Below the pieces are notes generated by a model. That model was not told the DNA's origin. It saw only the letters and a list, made by a program, of their open reading frames with translations, and did no database searches. A stretch of 49,755 nucleotides of DNA, from the NCBI GenBank assembly GCA_026914155.1, contig JAPPGH010000038.1:1-49755 (forward strand), in the 5' to 3' direction. The position numbers were made by a program, and so were the translations under genes. How positions within the stretch are numbered: position 1 is the stretch's first letter; the number at the start of each line of letters is the position of its first letter. Of this stretch, positions 38,538 through 47,257 are shown piece after piece. The DNA comes from Candidatus Palauibacter rhopaloidicola (GTDB lineage: Bacteria > Gemmatimonadota > Gemmatimonadetes > Palauibacterales > Palauibacteraceae).

Positions 38538-39380
38538 GTGACGACAGGAACATCGGATCGCGCGAGAGTCGACGCCCGACGCAGGAACAGCCGACGGGTC
38601 ATCGTAGCTTCCATGGCCGCGTCGATCGCGATCCATGCGTTCGTTTTCTCTGTCGTCATGGTGCCATCGGCCGAGACCAGCCGGCGTGCGGGGACAGTTC
38701 CCGACTCCCCCGGCCGCCCCACGTCATCCGACGCCCTCTCGGGCATCCGGGTCATCAGAATCGTCGCCGAGCCGGTTGCCCAGCGCCGGTCGCACGAATC
38801 GGACGCGCGGCCCGAGTCTCCCGAACCTGCGACCGAGCAACCCGTGGCGGAGCCTTCCGCGCCCGAAATGGAGTATGCGGCTGAGACAATCGAAGGCGAG
38901 CCGTCGCGACCTGACCGGATCGAACCCGCCGCCCGGCTCAGGCCCCGTTTCACCAATCCCGCGCTCTGGCGGGAGATCCGGGGCGCTCGAGCCGATACGG
39001 AATGGACGAGCGGCATGCTCTTGCGCGACCGCGTCGACGGTGGCGGATCACGATACACGCCGCCCGACGCCTGGGCGTTCGACACGTGGACGACTCGGGA
39101 CGCAGCCGGACGGCTCTGGGGCGTCGCCCCGGGCAGCATCTACCTCGCCGGGTTCGCCATACGCACCTGTGGCGGACGCTTCGACGCCTCGAACTGCGGG
39201 TTCGGCCTGCCTGGCTGGAAGCGACTGCAATACCAGCGCTCCATCCAGGCCGCAATGGAAATCGAGAACCAACAACGCTGGCGGGGCATCATGGAACGCG
39301 ACCGGGCAATCCGTGAACGGCGGGGTGCGGAACGCCGGTGGAAGACGGACTCCATCCCCGGCATTAGCGATGCCGATTGA
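38538..39380 (+). CDS. Hypothetical membrane-anchored protein
   Basis: A protein of about 280 residues with a short cytoplasmic N-terminus, one transmembrane helix (VIVASMAASIAIHAFVFSVV) and a periplasmic Pro/Glu-rich linker, an arrangement like TonB-type proteins but without the TonB C-terminal motif. The C-terminal half is unknown. GTG 38538 is chosen; an in-frame TTG at 38409 overlaps the previous stop (TTGA) and would add 43 residues of unconvincing sequence. It ends 100 bases before a convergent gene. Function unknown; I do not recognise the family. Confidence 0.55.
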   Translation: MTTGTSDRARVDARRRNSRRVIVASMAASIAIHAFVFSVVMVPSAETSRRAGTVPDSPGRPTSSDALSGIRVIRIVAEPVAQRRSHESDARPESPEPATEQPVAEPSAPEMEYAAETIEGEPSRPDRIEPAARLRPRFTNPALWREIRGARADTEWTSGMLLRDRVDGGGSRYTPPDAWAFDTWTTRDAAGRLWGVAPGSIYLAGFAIRTCGGRFDASNCGFGLPGWKRLQYQRSIQAAMEIENQQRWRGIMERDRAIRERRGAERRWKTDSIPGISDAD

Positions 39381-39426
39381 CATGCGGAGCGAACGGGGAA
39401 GCGATCGAGGAGTTGCGGATGGAGCG

Positions 39427-39461
39427 GAGCCCCGAGTTTCAGCTGAAACGCGATTGGGCTC
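39427..39461. terminator. Nested palindrome between convergent genes, candidate bidirectional terminator
   Basis: GAGCCC (39427-39432) pairs with GGGCTC (39456-39461). Inside is the perfect 14-bp palindrome GTTTCAGCTGAAAC (39436-39449). Position in a convergent gap supports termination; no T tract is present. The palindrome plus CGCGA also occurs inside galK at 14980-14997. Confidence 0.45.
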
Positions 39462-39482
39462 TCGGATCCCGAAGCCGTCCCG

Positions 39483-40079
39483 TCAGGAACCCTCCCTCGG
39501 GGCGCGGCTGAACGGTTCGCGGGCGAACACCCGGCGCACCATCGGCTCGAAGAATTCGAGCGGCAGCGAGTCGTAATCGGGATCGAACGCGCACTGGTCC
39601 CAGCGGTGACAGAAGTCCACGGCGTCCTGATACCAGGGATGGTCGCGGTACTTGTCGCGCGCGTTGCGGTCACCGCGCACGTGGTGGGCGTAGTAGTAGT
39701 ACTGGAACAGGCCGTGATGCCGGACGATCCAGTACGTCCGCTCGGTCACGTAGGGACGCAGCAGCAGCGCGGCCAGTTCGCCGTGGCTGTGCGGCGCCAT
39801 CAGGTCGTCGATGTCGTGCAGGAGCGCCGCCACCACCAGCTCCTCCTCCGCGCCGTCGCGATGGGCGCGGGTCGCGGTCTGCAGAGAATGTTCCAGCCGG
39901 TCGACCTGGTAGCCGGCGAGCGAACCGGACAGCTCGCGGAGGTGCGCCAGCACCCGGTCGGCGGTGCCGGCGGCGAACTCCTCCTCGAGGTGCGCGAGCA
40001 ACTCGTAGTCCTCACGGGTCCCGTCCGCCATGCTGGTGAAGCTCACCACGCGGTCGCCGCGCCTTGCCGGTTCGTCCAT
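39483..40079 (-). CDS. HD-domain mixed-valent di-iron oxygenase, PhnZ/TmpB-like
   Basis: A 198-residue HD protein. Ligands can be placed as in PhnZ: H64 in LEHSLQTA, H88-D89 in LLHDIDD (same 24-residue spacing as PhnZ H34 to H58), H97 or H99, H121 and D161 in HRWDQ. Y57-x-x-D60 stands where PhnZ has its substrate-gating Tyr-x-x-Glu. PhnZ and TmpB cleave the C-P bond of 1-hydroxyphosphonates with O2. ATG 40079 is preferred to 40205 and 40031 because length and similarity fit. Divergent from a TmpA-like dioxygenase gene, the usual partner of TmpB. Substrate is inferred. Confidence 0.75.
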   Translation of the reverse strand: MDEPARRGDRVVSFTSMADGTREDYELLAHLEEEFAAGTADRVLAHLRELSGSLAGYQVDRLEHSLQTATRAHRDGAEEELVVAALLHDIDDLMAPHSHGELAALLLRPYVTERTYWIVRHHGLFQYYYYAHHVRGDRNARDKYRDHPWYQDAVDFCHRWDQCAFDPDYDSLPLEFFEPMVRRVFAREPFSRAPREGS

Positions 40080-40323
40080 GCCCGTCACGTCCTCAATGAC
40101 CGTCCACGCTCCCCCGGTGAGGGATCGTCGCCCCGCAGCGTGCGCCTGCGCCGAGAGATGTGTCAAGGACGAGCGCGTGGAGTCGGTGCTTGACTCGCGC
40201 AGCATGAGCGCAATCAGATACTTGTTACTCGGGTACGCTCCACACGGGGCTGAGCCTGCGGATGCCCGGAGCCAATGCGAAAGCCGACCCCGGGCCGGTC
40301 ACAACGGACCTGGAGGTTCGACC
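40080..40323. promoter_or_regulatory. Divergent promoter region between the two oxygenase genes
   Basis: A 244-base gap with the two genes facing away. It contains TGTTACTCGGGT at 40223-40234, a 12-mer also found upstream of the ATPase module at 26307-26318. I cannot assign confident -35/-10 boxes or an operator. Confidence 0.35.
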
Positions 40324-41439
40324 ATGCAGCACTCGATCAGCAGCGTCAGCCCGAATGCCGGCGCCCTGGCCGCGGTCTGGGGCAGTGGCGAACGGACCGA
40401 TCTTCCCTACCTCTGGTTGCGCGACAACTGCGGATGCAGCCAGTGCCGCGTCTTCCAGACCACGGAGAAGCGGTTCCACATCTTCCAGGTCGCCAGCGAC
40501 CTGAGACCCCTGCAGGTCGACATCGAACGCGCCGGATCCGGCGACGAGGCGATCTCCATCGCGTGGCCCGACGGGCACCGCACCCGATACCGCTCAAGCG
40601 AGATCCACGGTCTGCTGAGCCAGCCTCGCTCCGAGCTGCGCTACTGGGATGGCCGGTTCCAGCCGCGACGGTTCGACTATGCACGGTTCCTGGCGAGCGA
40701 CCATGCGGCGGCGGAGCTGATCGAGGAGTTTCTCAGGACCGGGGTCTGTGTGTTGACCGACGCTCCAACCGAACCGGATTCGTCGGAGCAGCTCGCGACC
40801 CGTCTGGGCCCGGTCCGCGAGGTGCTGTTCGAACGCATCCACAACGTCAAGGTCGACCCGAAGGGCTACAACATCGCGCACACGGGCCTGGCCGTCGCGC
40901 CGCACAACGACTTCACCAGCTACACCTGGCCGCCGAGCGTGCAGGCGCTGCACATGCTGGTCAACGAGTGCGACGGCGGCGAGTCCATCGTCGTGGACGG
41001 TTTCGGGCTCCTCCACCAGCTGCGCAGCGATTCCCCCGACAAGTTCGATGCGCTGTGCGCGGTACCGGTGCCGTTCCGCATCTTCAGCGAGCGATACGAA
41101 GTCTACGCCGCCAACCCCATGGTCGAGCTGGACAGCGCCGGCGAGATCAGGCTGATGCGCTTCAACACCGCGCAGATGCAGGCCGTCCCCCTGTCGGAGC
41201 CGCGGCTGAGCGACTTCTACGACGCCTATCACGAGCTGTCCAGGCGCGTCAATGACGCGAGTGCCCAGGTGACCTTCCGGCTGGAGGGCGGGCAGGTCCT
41301 GCTGTGCGCCGGCCACCGGGTGCTGCACGGTCGTACCGCGCTCCGTTCGAGTGAACAACGGCACCTCCAGGACGCCTACTTCGAGCACGACAACGCGCGC
41401 ACCCACCTCAGGTGGCTGCGCCGCAGCGGGCGGATCTGA
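40324..41439 (+). CDS. Fe(II)/2-oxoglutarate dioxygenase, gamma-butyrobetaine hydroxylase / TmpA-like
   Basis: A 371-residue enzyme started by ATG 40324 with GGAGG seven bases upstream. The N-terminal DUF971-like zinc domain has C36, C38, C41 (DNCGCSQC) and H85 (WPDGH), as in gamma-butyrobetaine hydroxylase. The TauD-type domain has the iron triad H194-x-D196 (APHNDF) and H335 (VLHGR, with R337 for 2-oxoglutarate). Homologues hydroxylate gamma-butyrobetaine, trimethyllysine or, in TmpA, 2-trimethylaminoethylphosphonate. The divergent PhnZ/TmpB-like gene favours the phosphonate reading (inference). The MTHFR-like gene follows 13 bases later. Confidence 0.88.
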   Translation: MQHSISSVSPNAGALAAVWGSGERTDLPYLWLRDNCGCSQCRVFQTTEKRFHIFQVASDLRPLQVDIERAGSGDEAISIAWPDGHRTRYRSSEIHGLLSQPRSELRYWDGRFQPRRFDYARFLASDHAAAELIEEFLRTGVCVLTDAPTEPDSSEQLATRLGPVREVLFERIHNVKVDPKGYNIAHTGLAVAPHNDFTSYTWPPSVQALHMLVNECDGGESIVVDGFGLLHQLRSDSPDKFDALCAVPVPFRIFSERYEVYAANPMVELDSAGEIRLMRFNTAQMQAVPLSEPRLSDFYDAYHELSRRVNDASAQVTFRLEGGQVLLCAGHRVLHGRTALRSSEQRHLQDAYFEHDNARTHLRWLRRSGRI

Positions 41440-41452
41440 AGGCGGCAGGCCC

Positions 41453-42355
41453 TTGGCATCGGATGAAACGCCAAGCACCCGGACTCGGGCCGCGCTCCGC
41501 GAGCTGGCCCTCGGCGCCTCGGTGGAGATACTCCCGGGCCAACTGCCGTCTCCGGAAGTCCTCGCCAGCCACCTCCCGCGCGCGACCTCCGTCTACATAC
41601 CGTACCCCCCGAAGGGCCGGTGGCCGGACACGATCGCTGCCTGCGAACAGGCGCTGGCGGCGGGCATGAAGCCGGTGCCGCACCTGCCGGCGCGCTCGGT
41701 GCGGGGCGCGGGCGAGTTCGACGACTGGCTGGCCGCAGCGGTGGATACCGGAGTGGACTCCCTGATGCTCGTAGCCGGAGACCCCGCCACGCCCGCCGGG
41801 CCATACCCCGACACGCCGGCCCTGCTCGACTCCGGGCTCCTCGCCGAGCACGGCCTCCGGCGGCTCGGCGTCACCTCGTACCCGGAGGGGCATCCCGTGA
41901 TCGCCCAGGCCGATCTCGATGAAGCACTACGGCGCAAGATGGAATACGCTCGGGCGACCGATGCGGAACTCTGGATCGTGACCCAGTTCGTGTTCTCATC
42001 GTCCCCCGCGCTCGCGTGGCTGGAGCGGATGCGGAACGCGGGTTGCACGCTGCCGGTTCGCATCGGGATGCCGGGGCCGGTCGCACTGGGCGCGCTGATC
42101 GGTTACGCGGTCCGCTCCGGCGTCGTGGCGTCGGCACGGGCGTTGAAGCGCAAGCCCGGCATTGCACGACTGGCGGGCAGATGGTCACCCACTCCAATCG
42201 CGCTGGCGTTGGCCCGGCACCTGGCCGGTCGCGAGGAGACGGCTTCCCTGGGTATTCATTTGTTTACCTTCGGGGGACTCACGGACACCGCTGAATGGCT
42301 GTCGAACCTGCGGACGCCCGACGAAGTGGCGGTTTGTCCGCCAGAAACGAGCTGA
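41453..42355 (+). CDS. Methylenetetrahydrofolate reductase-family protein
   Basis: A 300-residue flavoprotein-type TIM barrel resembling MetF: ASVEILPG near the start (catalytic glutamate position), PHLPARS, SLMLVAGDP and GVTSYPEGHP. It is shorter and more divergent than housekeeping MetF. The TTG at 41453 has AGGCGGCAGG upstream and no ATG is available. Being 13 bases downstream of the dioxygenase gene it is probably co-transcribed and may handle methyl groups released during catabolism of a methylated amine (inference), rather than methionine synthesis. Confidence 0.8.
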   Translation: MASDETPSTRTRAALRELALGASVEILPGQLPSPEVLASHLPRATSVYIPYPPKGRWPDTIAACEQALAAGMKPVPHLPARSVRGAGEFDDWLAAAVDTGVDSLMLVAGDPATPAGPYPDTPALLDSGLLAEHGLRRLGVTSYPEGHPVIAQADLDEALRRKMEYARATDAELWIVTQFVFSSSPALAWLERMRNAGCTLPVRIGMPGPVALGALIGYAVRSGVVASARALKRKPGIARLAGRWSPTPIALALARHLAGREETASLGIHLFTFGGLTDTAEWLSNLRTPDEVAVCPPETS

Positions 42356-42391
42356 TCTGGCACACAAAAGAGGGCTGACAGGAGGTATTCC

Positions 42392-43858
42392 ATGCAGCGT
42401 CGGACAAACACTGTTCTGATCCGTGCGGGCGTCGCCGCCGCGCTTGCCGGCTGCGCCCCCATGGGCGACGCGCCCGCCAGAAACGACGCGACTGCTGCCC
42501 GCGTCGACGCCATCTTCGCCGACTACGCCAGCGAGGCGGGCCCCGGCTGCTCCATGGGCGTCATCCAGGACGGCCGCCTGATCCATGCCACGGGCTATGG
42601 GACCGCCAATCTCGACCACGGTATCCCCAACGGACCCGCGACCATCTTCCGCACAGGCTCGGTCTCGAAGCAGTTCACGGCCGGTGCGATCGCCCTGCTG
42701 GCCATCCGGGGCGAACTGGAACTGGACGCTCCCGTCCAGCGCTACATCCCCGAGTTTCCAGACTATCCCGACGCTCCCACGGTCCGACATCTGATCCACC
42801 ACACGTCCGGCGTGCGCGACTACATCGTGCTCATGTCCCTGGCGGGCAATCGGAGCGAGGACTTCTACACCAACCAGGAGGTTCTCGACGCGATCAACCG
42901 GCAGCGCGAGCTCAATTTCGCGCCCGGGGCCGAGTACCTGTACAGCAACGCCGGCTACTTCCTGCTCGGCGAGATCGTGGCCAGGGTCTCGGGACGGAGC
43001 CTGCGCGAGTTCGCGGAGAGCGAGTTCTTCGGCCCCCTGGGCATGACCCATACCCACTTCCACGACGACCACAACGAGATCGTGCCCAACCGCGCCATCG
43101 GCTACGCCCCCACCGACGACGGCTTCCGCATCAACGTGACCACGCTCGACATGGTGGGCGACGGCGGCGTCTTCACCTCAGTGGAGGAGTGGGTCGCATG
43201 GGACCGCAACCTTACTGAGGGCACCGTCGGCGGGCCCGAGTGGGTGGCGCTCATGCACGAGCGGGGCGTGCTCAACTCCGGCGACACCATCCCCTACGCC
43301 TTCGGCATCTCCCACGGCGAGCATCGCGGGCTGGCGACGGTCGGCCACACCGGCTCGTGGGTCGGCTACCGGGCAGCGATGTCGCGCTATCCCGAGGCGG
43401 GCCATTCGTTCGTGGCGTTCTGCAACCGGTCGGCCATCGCCCCCGCGACGCTCATCGCGGGCACGGCCGAGATCTACCTGGAAGACCGGATGGAGCCGGC
43501 GGAGGGCGAGGAAGCCGAGGTGACGGCCGAGGAGGAGCCACCCGCGGAGGCAACGGGCGACGCAGACTCGCCGGATGAGCCCGACCTCGACATCCCCAAC
43601 CGTACGCGCTACGCCGGGTCCTTCTACAGCCCCGAACTGGACACCACCTATCGAATTGTGGCGGAAAGCGATGACGGCCTCACGCTTCACGTGGGACGGC
43701 TCGATCCGGCCGCGCTGATGGCCGAGTCCGAACGGGTGCTCACCAGCGAGCGGGGGTGGACTCTCCGGTTCTCGCAACTGGTCGACACCCGCTACCAGGC
43801 GATGATGGTCGACGCGGGCCGGGTCCAGAACCTCCGGTTCGCGCGCGTGGAGGGATGA
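42392..43858 (+). CDS. Serine hydrolase lipoprotein (beta-lactamase class C-like)
   Basis: A 488-residue lipoprotein (lipobox ALAGC, Cys21) with the class C/penicillin-binding fold: S90-V-S-K93 nucleophile motif in TGSVSKQF, Y184-S-N186 and H319-T-G321 (the KTG equivalent). An acidic low-complexity linker (AEGEEAEVTAEEEPP) leads to a C-terminal lipocalin-like extension. Such proteins act as peptidases or esterases rather than antibiotic-degrading enzymes. It ends one base before the GTG of the TonB receptor gene, suggesting one operon of surface proteins. Confidence 0.9.
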   Translation: MQRRTNTVLIRAGVAAALAGCAPMGDAPARNDATAARVDAIFADYASEAGPGCSMGVIQDGRLIHATGYGTANLDHGIPNGPATIFRTGSVSKQFTAGAIALLAIRGELELDAPVQRYIPEFPDYPDAPTVRHLIHHTSGVRDYIVLMSLAGNRSEDFYTNQEVLDAINRQRELNFAPGAEYLYSNAGYFLLGEIVARVSGRSLREFAESEFFGPLGMTHTHFHDDHNEIVPNRAIGYAPTDDGFRINVTTLDMVGDGGVFTSVEEWVAWDRNLTEGTVGGPEWVALMHERGVLNSGDTIPYAFGISHGEHRGLATVGHTGSWVGYRAAMSRYPEAGHSFVAFCNRSAIAPATLIAGTAEIYLEDRMEPAEGEEAEVTAEEEPPAEATGDADSPDEPDLDIPNRTRYAGSFYSPELDTTYRIVAESDDGLTLHVGRLDPAALMAESERVLTSERGWTLRFSQLVDTRYQAMMVDAGRVQNLRFARVEG

Positions 43859-43859
43859 C

Positions 43860-46202
43860 GTGGAAAGAATGTGCGCGCGATTCGCGACGGGGATGCCGAT
43901 CCTGCTTTCGCTCCTCGCCTTCACTGCACCTCTTCCCGTCTTCGCACAGACGAGTCAGCTCAGCGGCCGGGTCCGGTCTGAGGACGGCCGTCCCGTCGAA
44001 GGCGCGCTGGCGGAGGTCAACCCGGTTTCGGATTCTACGCGGGTCGAATACACCCTCGCGGATGAGTTGGGCTTCTTCGCCCTCCGCGATCTGGAGCCGG
44101 GCGCCTACGTGCTCAGGGTGACCCGAATCGGCTTCCAGGAATACCGGGAACAGGTGAGCGTCGAGGCGGACGTGACCGAGGTCGATGTCGTGATGGCCGC
44201 CCAGGCGATCTTGGTCGGAGGCATTACCGTGGAGGCCGAGCGCAGCCGCGCCAAGACCCGCTTCGAGGAGTCGGCGGGCATCACCGTCCAGGAGATCGCG
44301 GCCGCCGACCTCAAGTCCATCCCGGTGCTGATCGAGGCGGACCCGCTGCGCGCAATCGAGGTGCTGCCGGGGGTGACGACGGTGTCGGACTTCGCCGGAT
44401 CCTTCAACGTTCGAGGCGGTTCGGCCGACCAGAACCTCATTCTCCTCGACGGAGTCCCGATCTTCAATCCGTTTCACCTGGGCAACATCTTCTCCGTGTT
44501 CAACGCGGACATGGTGGACCGCGTCGAGCTTCAGTCAGGGGGCTTTCCGGCCGAATACGGCGGGCGCGTGTCTTCGGTGTTGACGGTTGCCAGCGATGCG
44601 GGCGACGGAGATTTCGGTGTCGACGCGGGCGTCAGCCTTCTGGCGACCCGCCTTGCGATGAACGGGGCCCTTCCCGAAGGCGCCTCGCAGACACTCGGAT
44701 TCACCACGACGCGCTGGCGCGCCTCGGCCCGCCGATCGTATCTGGACGTTCTCTTCAAGCCGTGGGTCGACTTCCCGTACCACCTGACCGATCTTCAGGG
44801 CGTCTTCGAGGGCTGGACGGCAGGAGGAAGCCGACTCCGGTTCGTCGGATACAGCGGACGCGACATCCTGGATCTTTCCGGGGTCGACGATACGCCGCTT
44901 CCGATCCGCTGGTGGTGGGGGAACGACCTTTTCGGCGGGTCATGGACGCAATCCATGGACGGGGGCGCGTCCATGGAGGTCCGCGCCTCCTTCTCGCGCT
45001 TCGGGTCCGATCTGTCGTTTCCGGAGGTCGACACGGAGTTCCAGACGGGCGTGGAGGAGGCGACCTTCGGGGCCGATTTCGAACAGCGTCCGGCGTGGGC
45101 TACGCGTTGGAAGTCCGGCATGGCCGTGAAGCGGGTCGCCTACGACAACGGACTGGTCGGAGGCGGCTCCACCTTCCTGGACCAGGAAGGCACGGGGGTC
45201 GAGGTGGCCGGCTACAGCCAGGTACACTGGGACCCCAACCCCAACTGGCTGGTGGAGGGCGGCCTGCGCCTCGACTACTGGCGTCCGAGCGCGGGGGAGA
45301 CGGCGGTCACGCTCTCGCCCCGCTTCGCCGTGAGACGCTTTCTGGGAGAGAGAAACGCGGCGGTGCGTCTGGCCGTGGGCAGGTACAGCCAGTTCATCCA
45401 CTCCACGCGCGACGAGGAGTTTCCCTTCGGGCTCGACACATGGATCCTGGCGGGCGTGGAAGCCCCGCGCGTCGTGTCGGACCAGGTCCAGGTCGGAGCC
45501 GAGAGGTTCTTCGGCGACGCCGACCAGTGGTTCGCCTCGCTGGAAGGCTACTACCGGACCTTCGACGGGGTGGCCGCGGTCAACGCGGCCGAGGACCCGA
45601 ACGACGAAACCGATGCTCTGGTGGCGGGTGACGGCAACGCGTACGGCGTGGACTTCTACGTGAAGCGGGACCGCGGCACGACCACCGGATGGCTGTCGGT
45701 CTCGTTCCTTAAGACCGTTCGAACCTTCCCGGACACGCGCGTCGGGATCGATCCCCTGCCGTTGATCACCTATCCGCCCGTCTTCGATCGCCGCCTCGAG
45801 ATCGATCTCTCCCTGCGCCGGCCCCTGGGCTGGTGGGGACTGGAAGCGGGGATCAGGGCCAACTTCGGAACCGGCCTGCCGTACACGAAACCACTTGGCA
45901 CCTACCGCGTCTATCGAACCCGGTTCGTGACGGGAGTCCTTGAAATCGATGACGATGACGCGGTGGTGCTTGGGCCGCGCAACGGCTCGCGTTATCCGGC
46001 CCGGCACCGGCTGGATCTCTCGCTCCGGAAGACCGTGACGAAGAGCTGGGGCACGATGACGCCCTACCTGAGCATCATCAACGTCTACAACCAGAAGAAC
46101 GTCCTGTTCTACTTCTTCGACTACCAGGCGGTGCCTCCCGCCCGGGAGGGCGTGTCGATGATCCCCTTCCTTCCCACCGTGGGCTTCGAGGTGTCGTTCT
46201 GA
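43860..46202 (+). CDS. TonB-dependent outer-membrane receptor with carboxypeptidase-like regulatory domain
   Basis: A 780-residue outer-membrane protein: signal peptide ending PVFAQ, a CarboxypepD_reg-like domain (about 32-115; LSGRVRSEDGRPVEGALAEV), a plug domain (about 150-250; FNVRGGSADQNLILLDGVPIFNP) and a beta-barrel ending in the aromatic FEVSF. Imports a large or scarce ligand using TonB energy. GTG 43860 has GGAGGG five bases upstream; ATG 43869 is an alternative. It overlaps the lipoprotein gene downstream by one base (TGATG), forming a receptor/lipoprotein pair. Ligand unknown. Confidence 0.93.
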   Translation: MERMCARFATGMPILLSLLAFTAPLPVFAQTSQLSGRVRSEDGRPVEGALAEVNPVSDSTRVEYTLADELGFFALRDLEPGAYVLRVTRIGFQEYREQVSVEADVTEVDVVMAAQAILVGGITVEAERSRAKTRFEESAGITVQEIAAADLKSIPVLIEADPLRAIEVLPGVTTVSDFAGSFNVRGGSADQNLILLDGVPIFNPFHLGNIFSVFNADMVDRVELQSGGFPAEYGGRVSSVLTVASDAGDGDFGVDAGVSLLATRLAMNGALPEGASQTLGFTTTRWRASARRSYLDVLFKPWVDFPYHLTDLQGVFEGWTAGGSRLRFVGYSGRDILDLSGVDDTPLPIRWWWGNDLFGGSWTQSMDGGASMEVRASFSRFGSDLSFPEVDTEFQTGVEEATFGADFEQRPAWATRWKSGMAVKRVAYDNGLVGGGSTFLDQEGTGVEVAGYSQVHWDPNPNWLVEGGLRLDYWRPSAGETAVTLSPRFAVRRFLGERNAAVRLAVGRYSQFIHSTRDEEFPFGLDTWILAGVEAPRVVSDQVQVGAERFFGDADQWFASLEGYYRTFDGVAAVNAAEDPNDETDALVAGDGNAYGVDFYVKRDRGTTTGWLSVSFLKTVRTFPDTRVGIDPLPLITYPPVFDRRLEIDLSLRRPLGWWGLEAGIRANFGTGLPYTKPLGTYRVYRTRFVTGVLEIDDDDAVVLGPRNGSRYPARHRLDLSLRKTVTKSWGTMTPYLSIINVYNQKNVLFYFFDYQAVPPAREGVSMIPFLPTVGFEVSF

Positions 46203-47221
46203 TGATGGCCTCAGCGCGAGTGCGGAGGTGCCGGAACGCCGGCACCACGTTGCCGTCGGTCACCGCCGTCGTCGCGTTGCTCGCAGCCTGCGAGCTCACC
46301 GAGGTCACGATCGCCGAATCGGATGACGTGGTGATCTCGGAGACGCAGTTGACCATCAACCTTCACGACGACGGGGGGACATCCCTCGCCGCGTACAGCT
46401 ATCTGCACCGGACGCTGAGCGCCGCGCGCGCGGACGAGGTGGAAGGCGCCATGGTGAGCGTGTCGGGGGAATCGGGGGCGACCGTGCAGCTAGAGGCAGC
46501 GGACAGCGGGGGCGTGTGTCTTTATCGGCCGGAGCCCGAGGATGACGACGACGACGATCCCTTCCGGGAAATCGGATCGTGTTACCGGGCCAGCGTCTCT
46601 CCGTCGCCCTTCTCTCCGGGCGAGGCTCTGGAACTCGAAGTACTTCTCCCCGAAGGCGGGACCTTGACCGGGGCGAGCCGGATACCCTCCGCCTTCGACT
46701 TCATCGGCCTCACGCACGAGGATGGGTACTGCCGCCTGGAACCCGACACCAACTACCGCTTCAACTGGACGGAGGCGGCGGGCACCTGGTCGTATCTCTC
46801 CGACGCCTGGATCGAGGGATTGCCGCAGGCGCTGGCGGGCCGCGACGTGGAAGCACCCGACTCGCTGTACCTGACGGGGTTTGCGATCGGACAGGACGAC
46901 ACCGATGTCCTCTTCCCAGGGGAATACGGGCTGTTCGACCTGGGCGAGGGTGCCGATACCGATCTCCTCCGCATTCTCGACGACGGCCTCCCTGGCGGCG
47001 CCTGGGCAAGGGTTGCATTCGCCGCCACCGACCGCAACTGGGTGAACTGGGCCCGGGGCGGAAACTTCAACCCCTCGGGGATCATCCGCATCCCGTCCGT
47101 GTTCGGGGATGGGACCGGCTTCTTCGGTACGGCGACCCAGCGCGTGCTCCAAGTCCGAGCTGGCGCAGGCGGAGACGGAATGCCGCCGCTGTGCGGACCT
47201 GCCGAACCCCCGGAGTCCTGA
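46202..47221 (+). CDS. DUF4249-like lipoprotein, partner of the TonB receptor
   Basis: A 339-residue lipoprotein (lipobox LLAAC, Cys30) rich in beta-strand, with an early GAMVSVSGESGATVQLEA segment and a DDDDDD run. The layout and the position directly after a receptor with a carboxypeptidase-like domain match the DUF4249 lipoproteins of Bacteroidota-type loci, thought to sit over the receptor at the cell surface. The match is by pattern and context, not by a strong motif. Four internal cysteines could form disulfides. Confidence 0.7.
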   Translation: MMASARVRRCRNAGTTLPSVTAVVALLAACELTEVTIAESDDVVISETQLTINLHDDGGTSLAAYSYLHRTLSAARADEVEGAMVSVSGESGATVQLEAADSGGVCLYRPEPEDDDDDDPFREIGSCYRASVSPSPFSPGEALELEVLLPEGGTLTGASRIPSAFDFIGLTHEDGYCRLEPDTNYRFNWTEAAGTWSYLSDAWIEGLPQALAGRDVEAPDSLYLTGFAIGQDDTDVLFPGEYGLFDLGEGADTDLLRILDDGLPGGAWARVAFAATDRNWVNWARGGNFNPSGIIRIPSVFGDGTGFFGTATQRVLQVRAGAGGDGMPPLCGPAEPPES

Positions 47222-47257
47222 GAAGCGCGGAGGACGGGGCTCGGGGCTTGGCGTCCC

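Noticed and set aside
38538..39380. TonB protein
   Set aside because: The N-terminal layout is similar, but no TonB C-terminal domain or ExbB/ExbD neighbours are present.
42392..43858. Beta-lactamase antibiotic resistance gene
   Set aside because: It has the fold and SxxK, but the YSN/HTG variant, lipobox and C-terminal extension fit general serine hydrolases.
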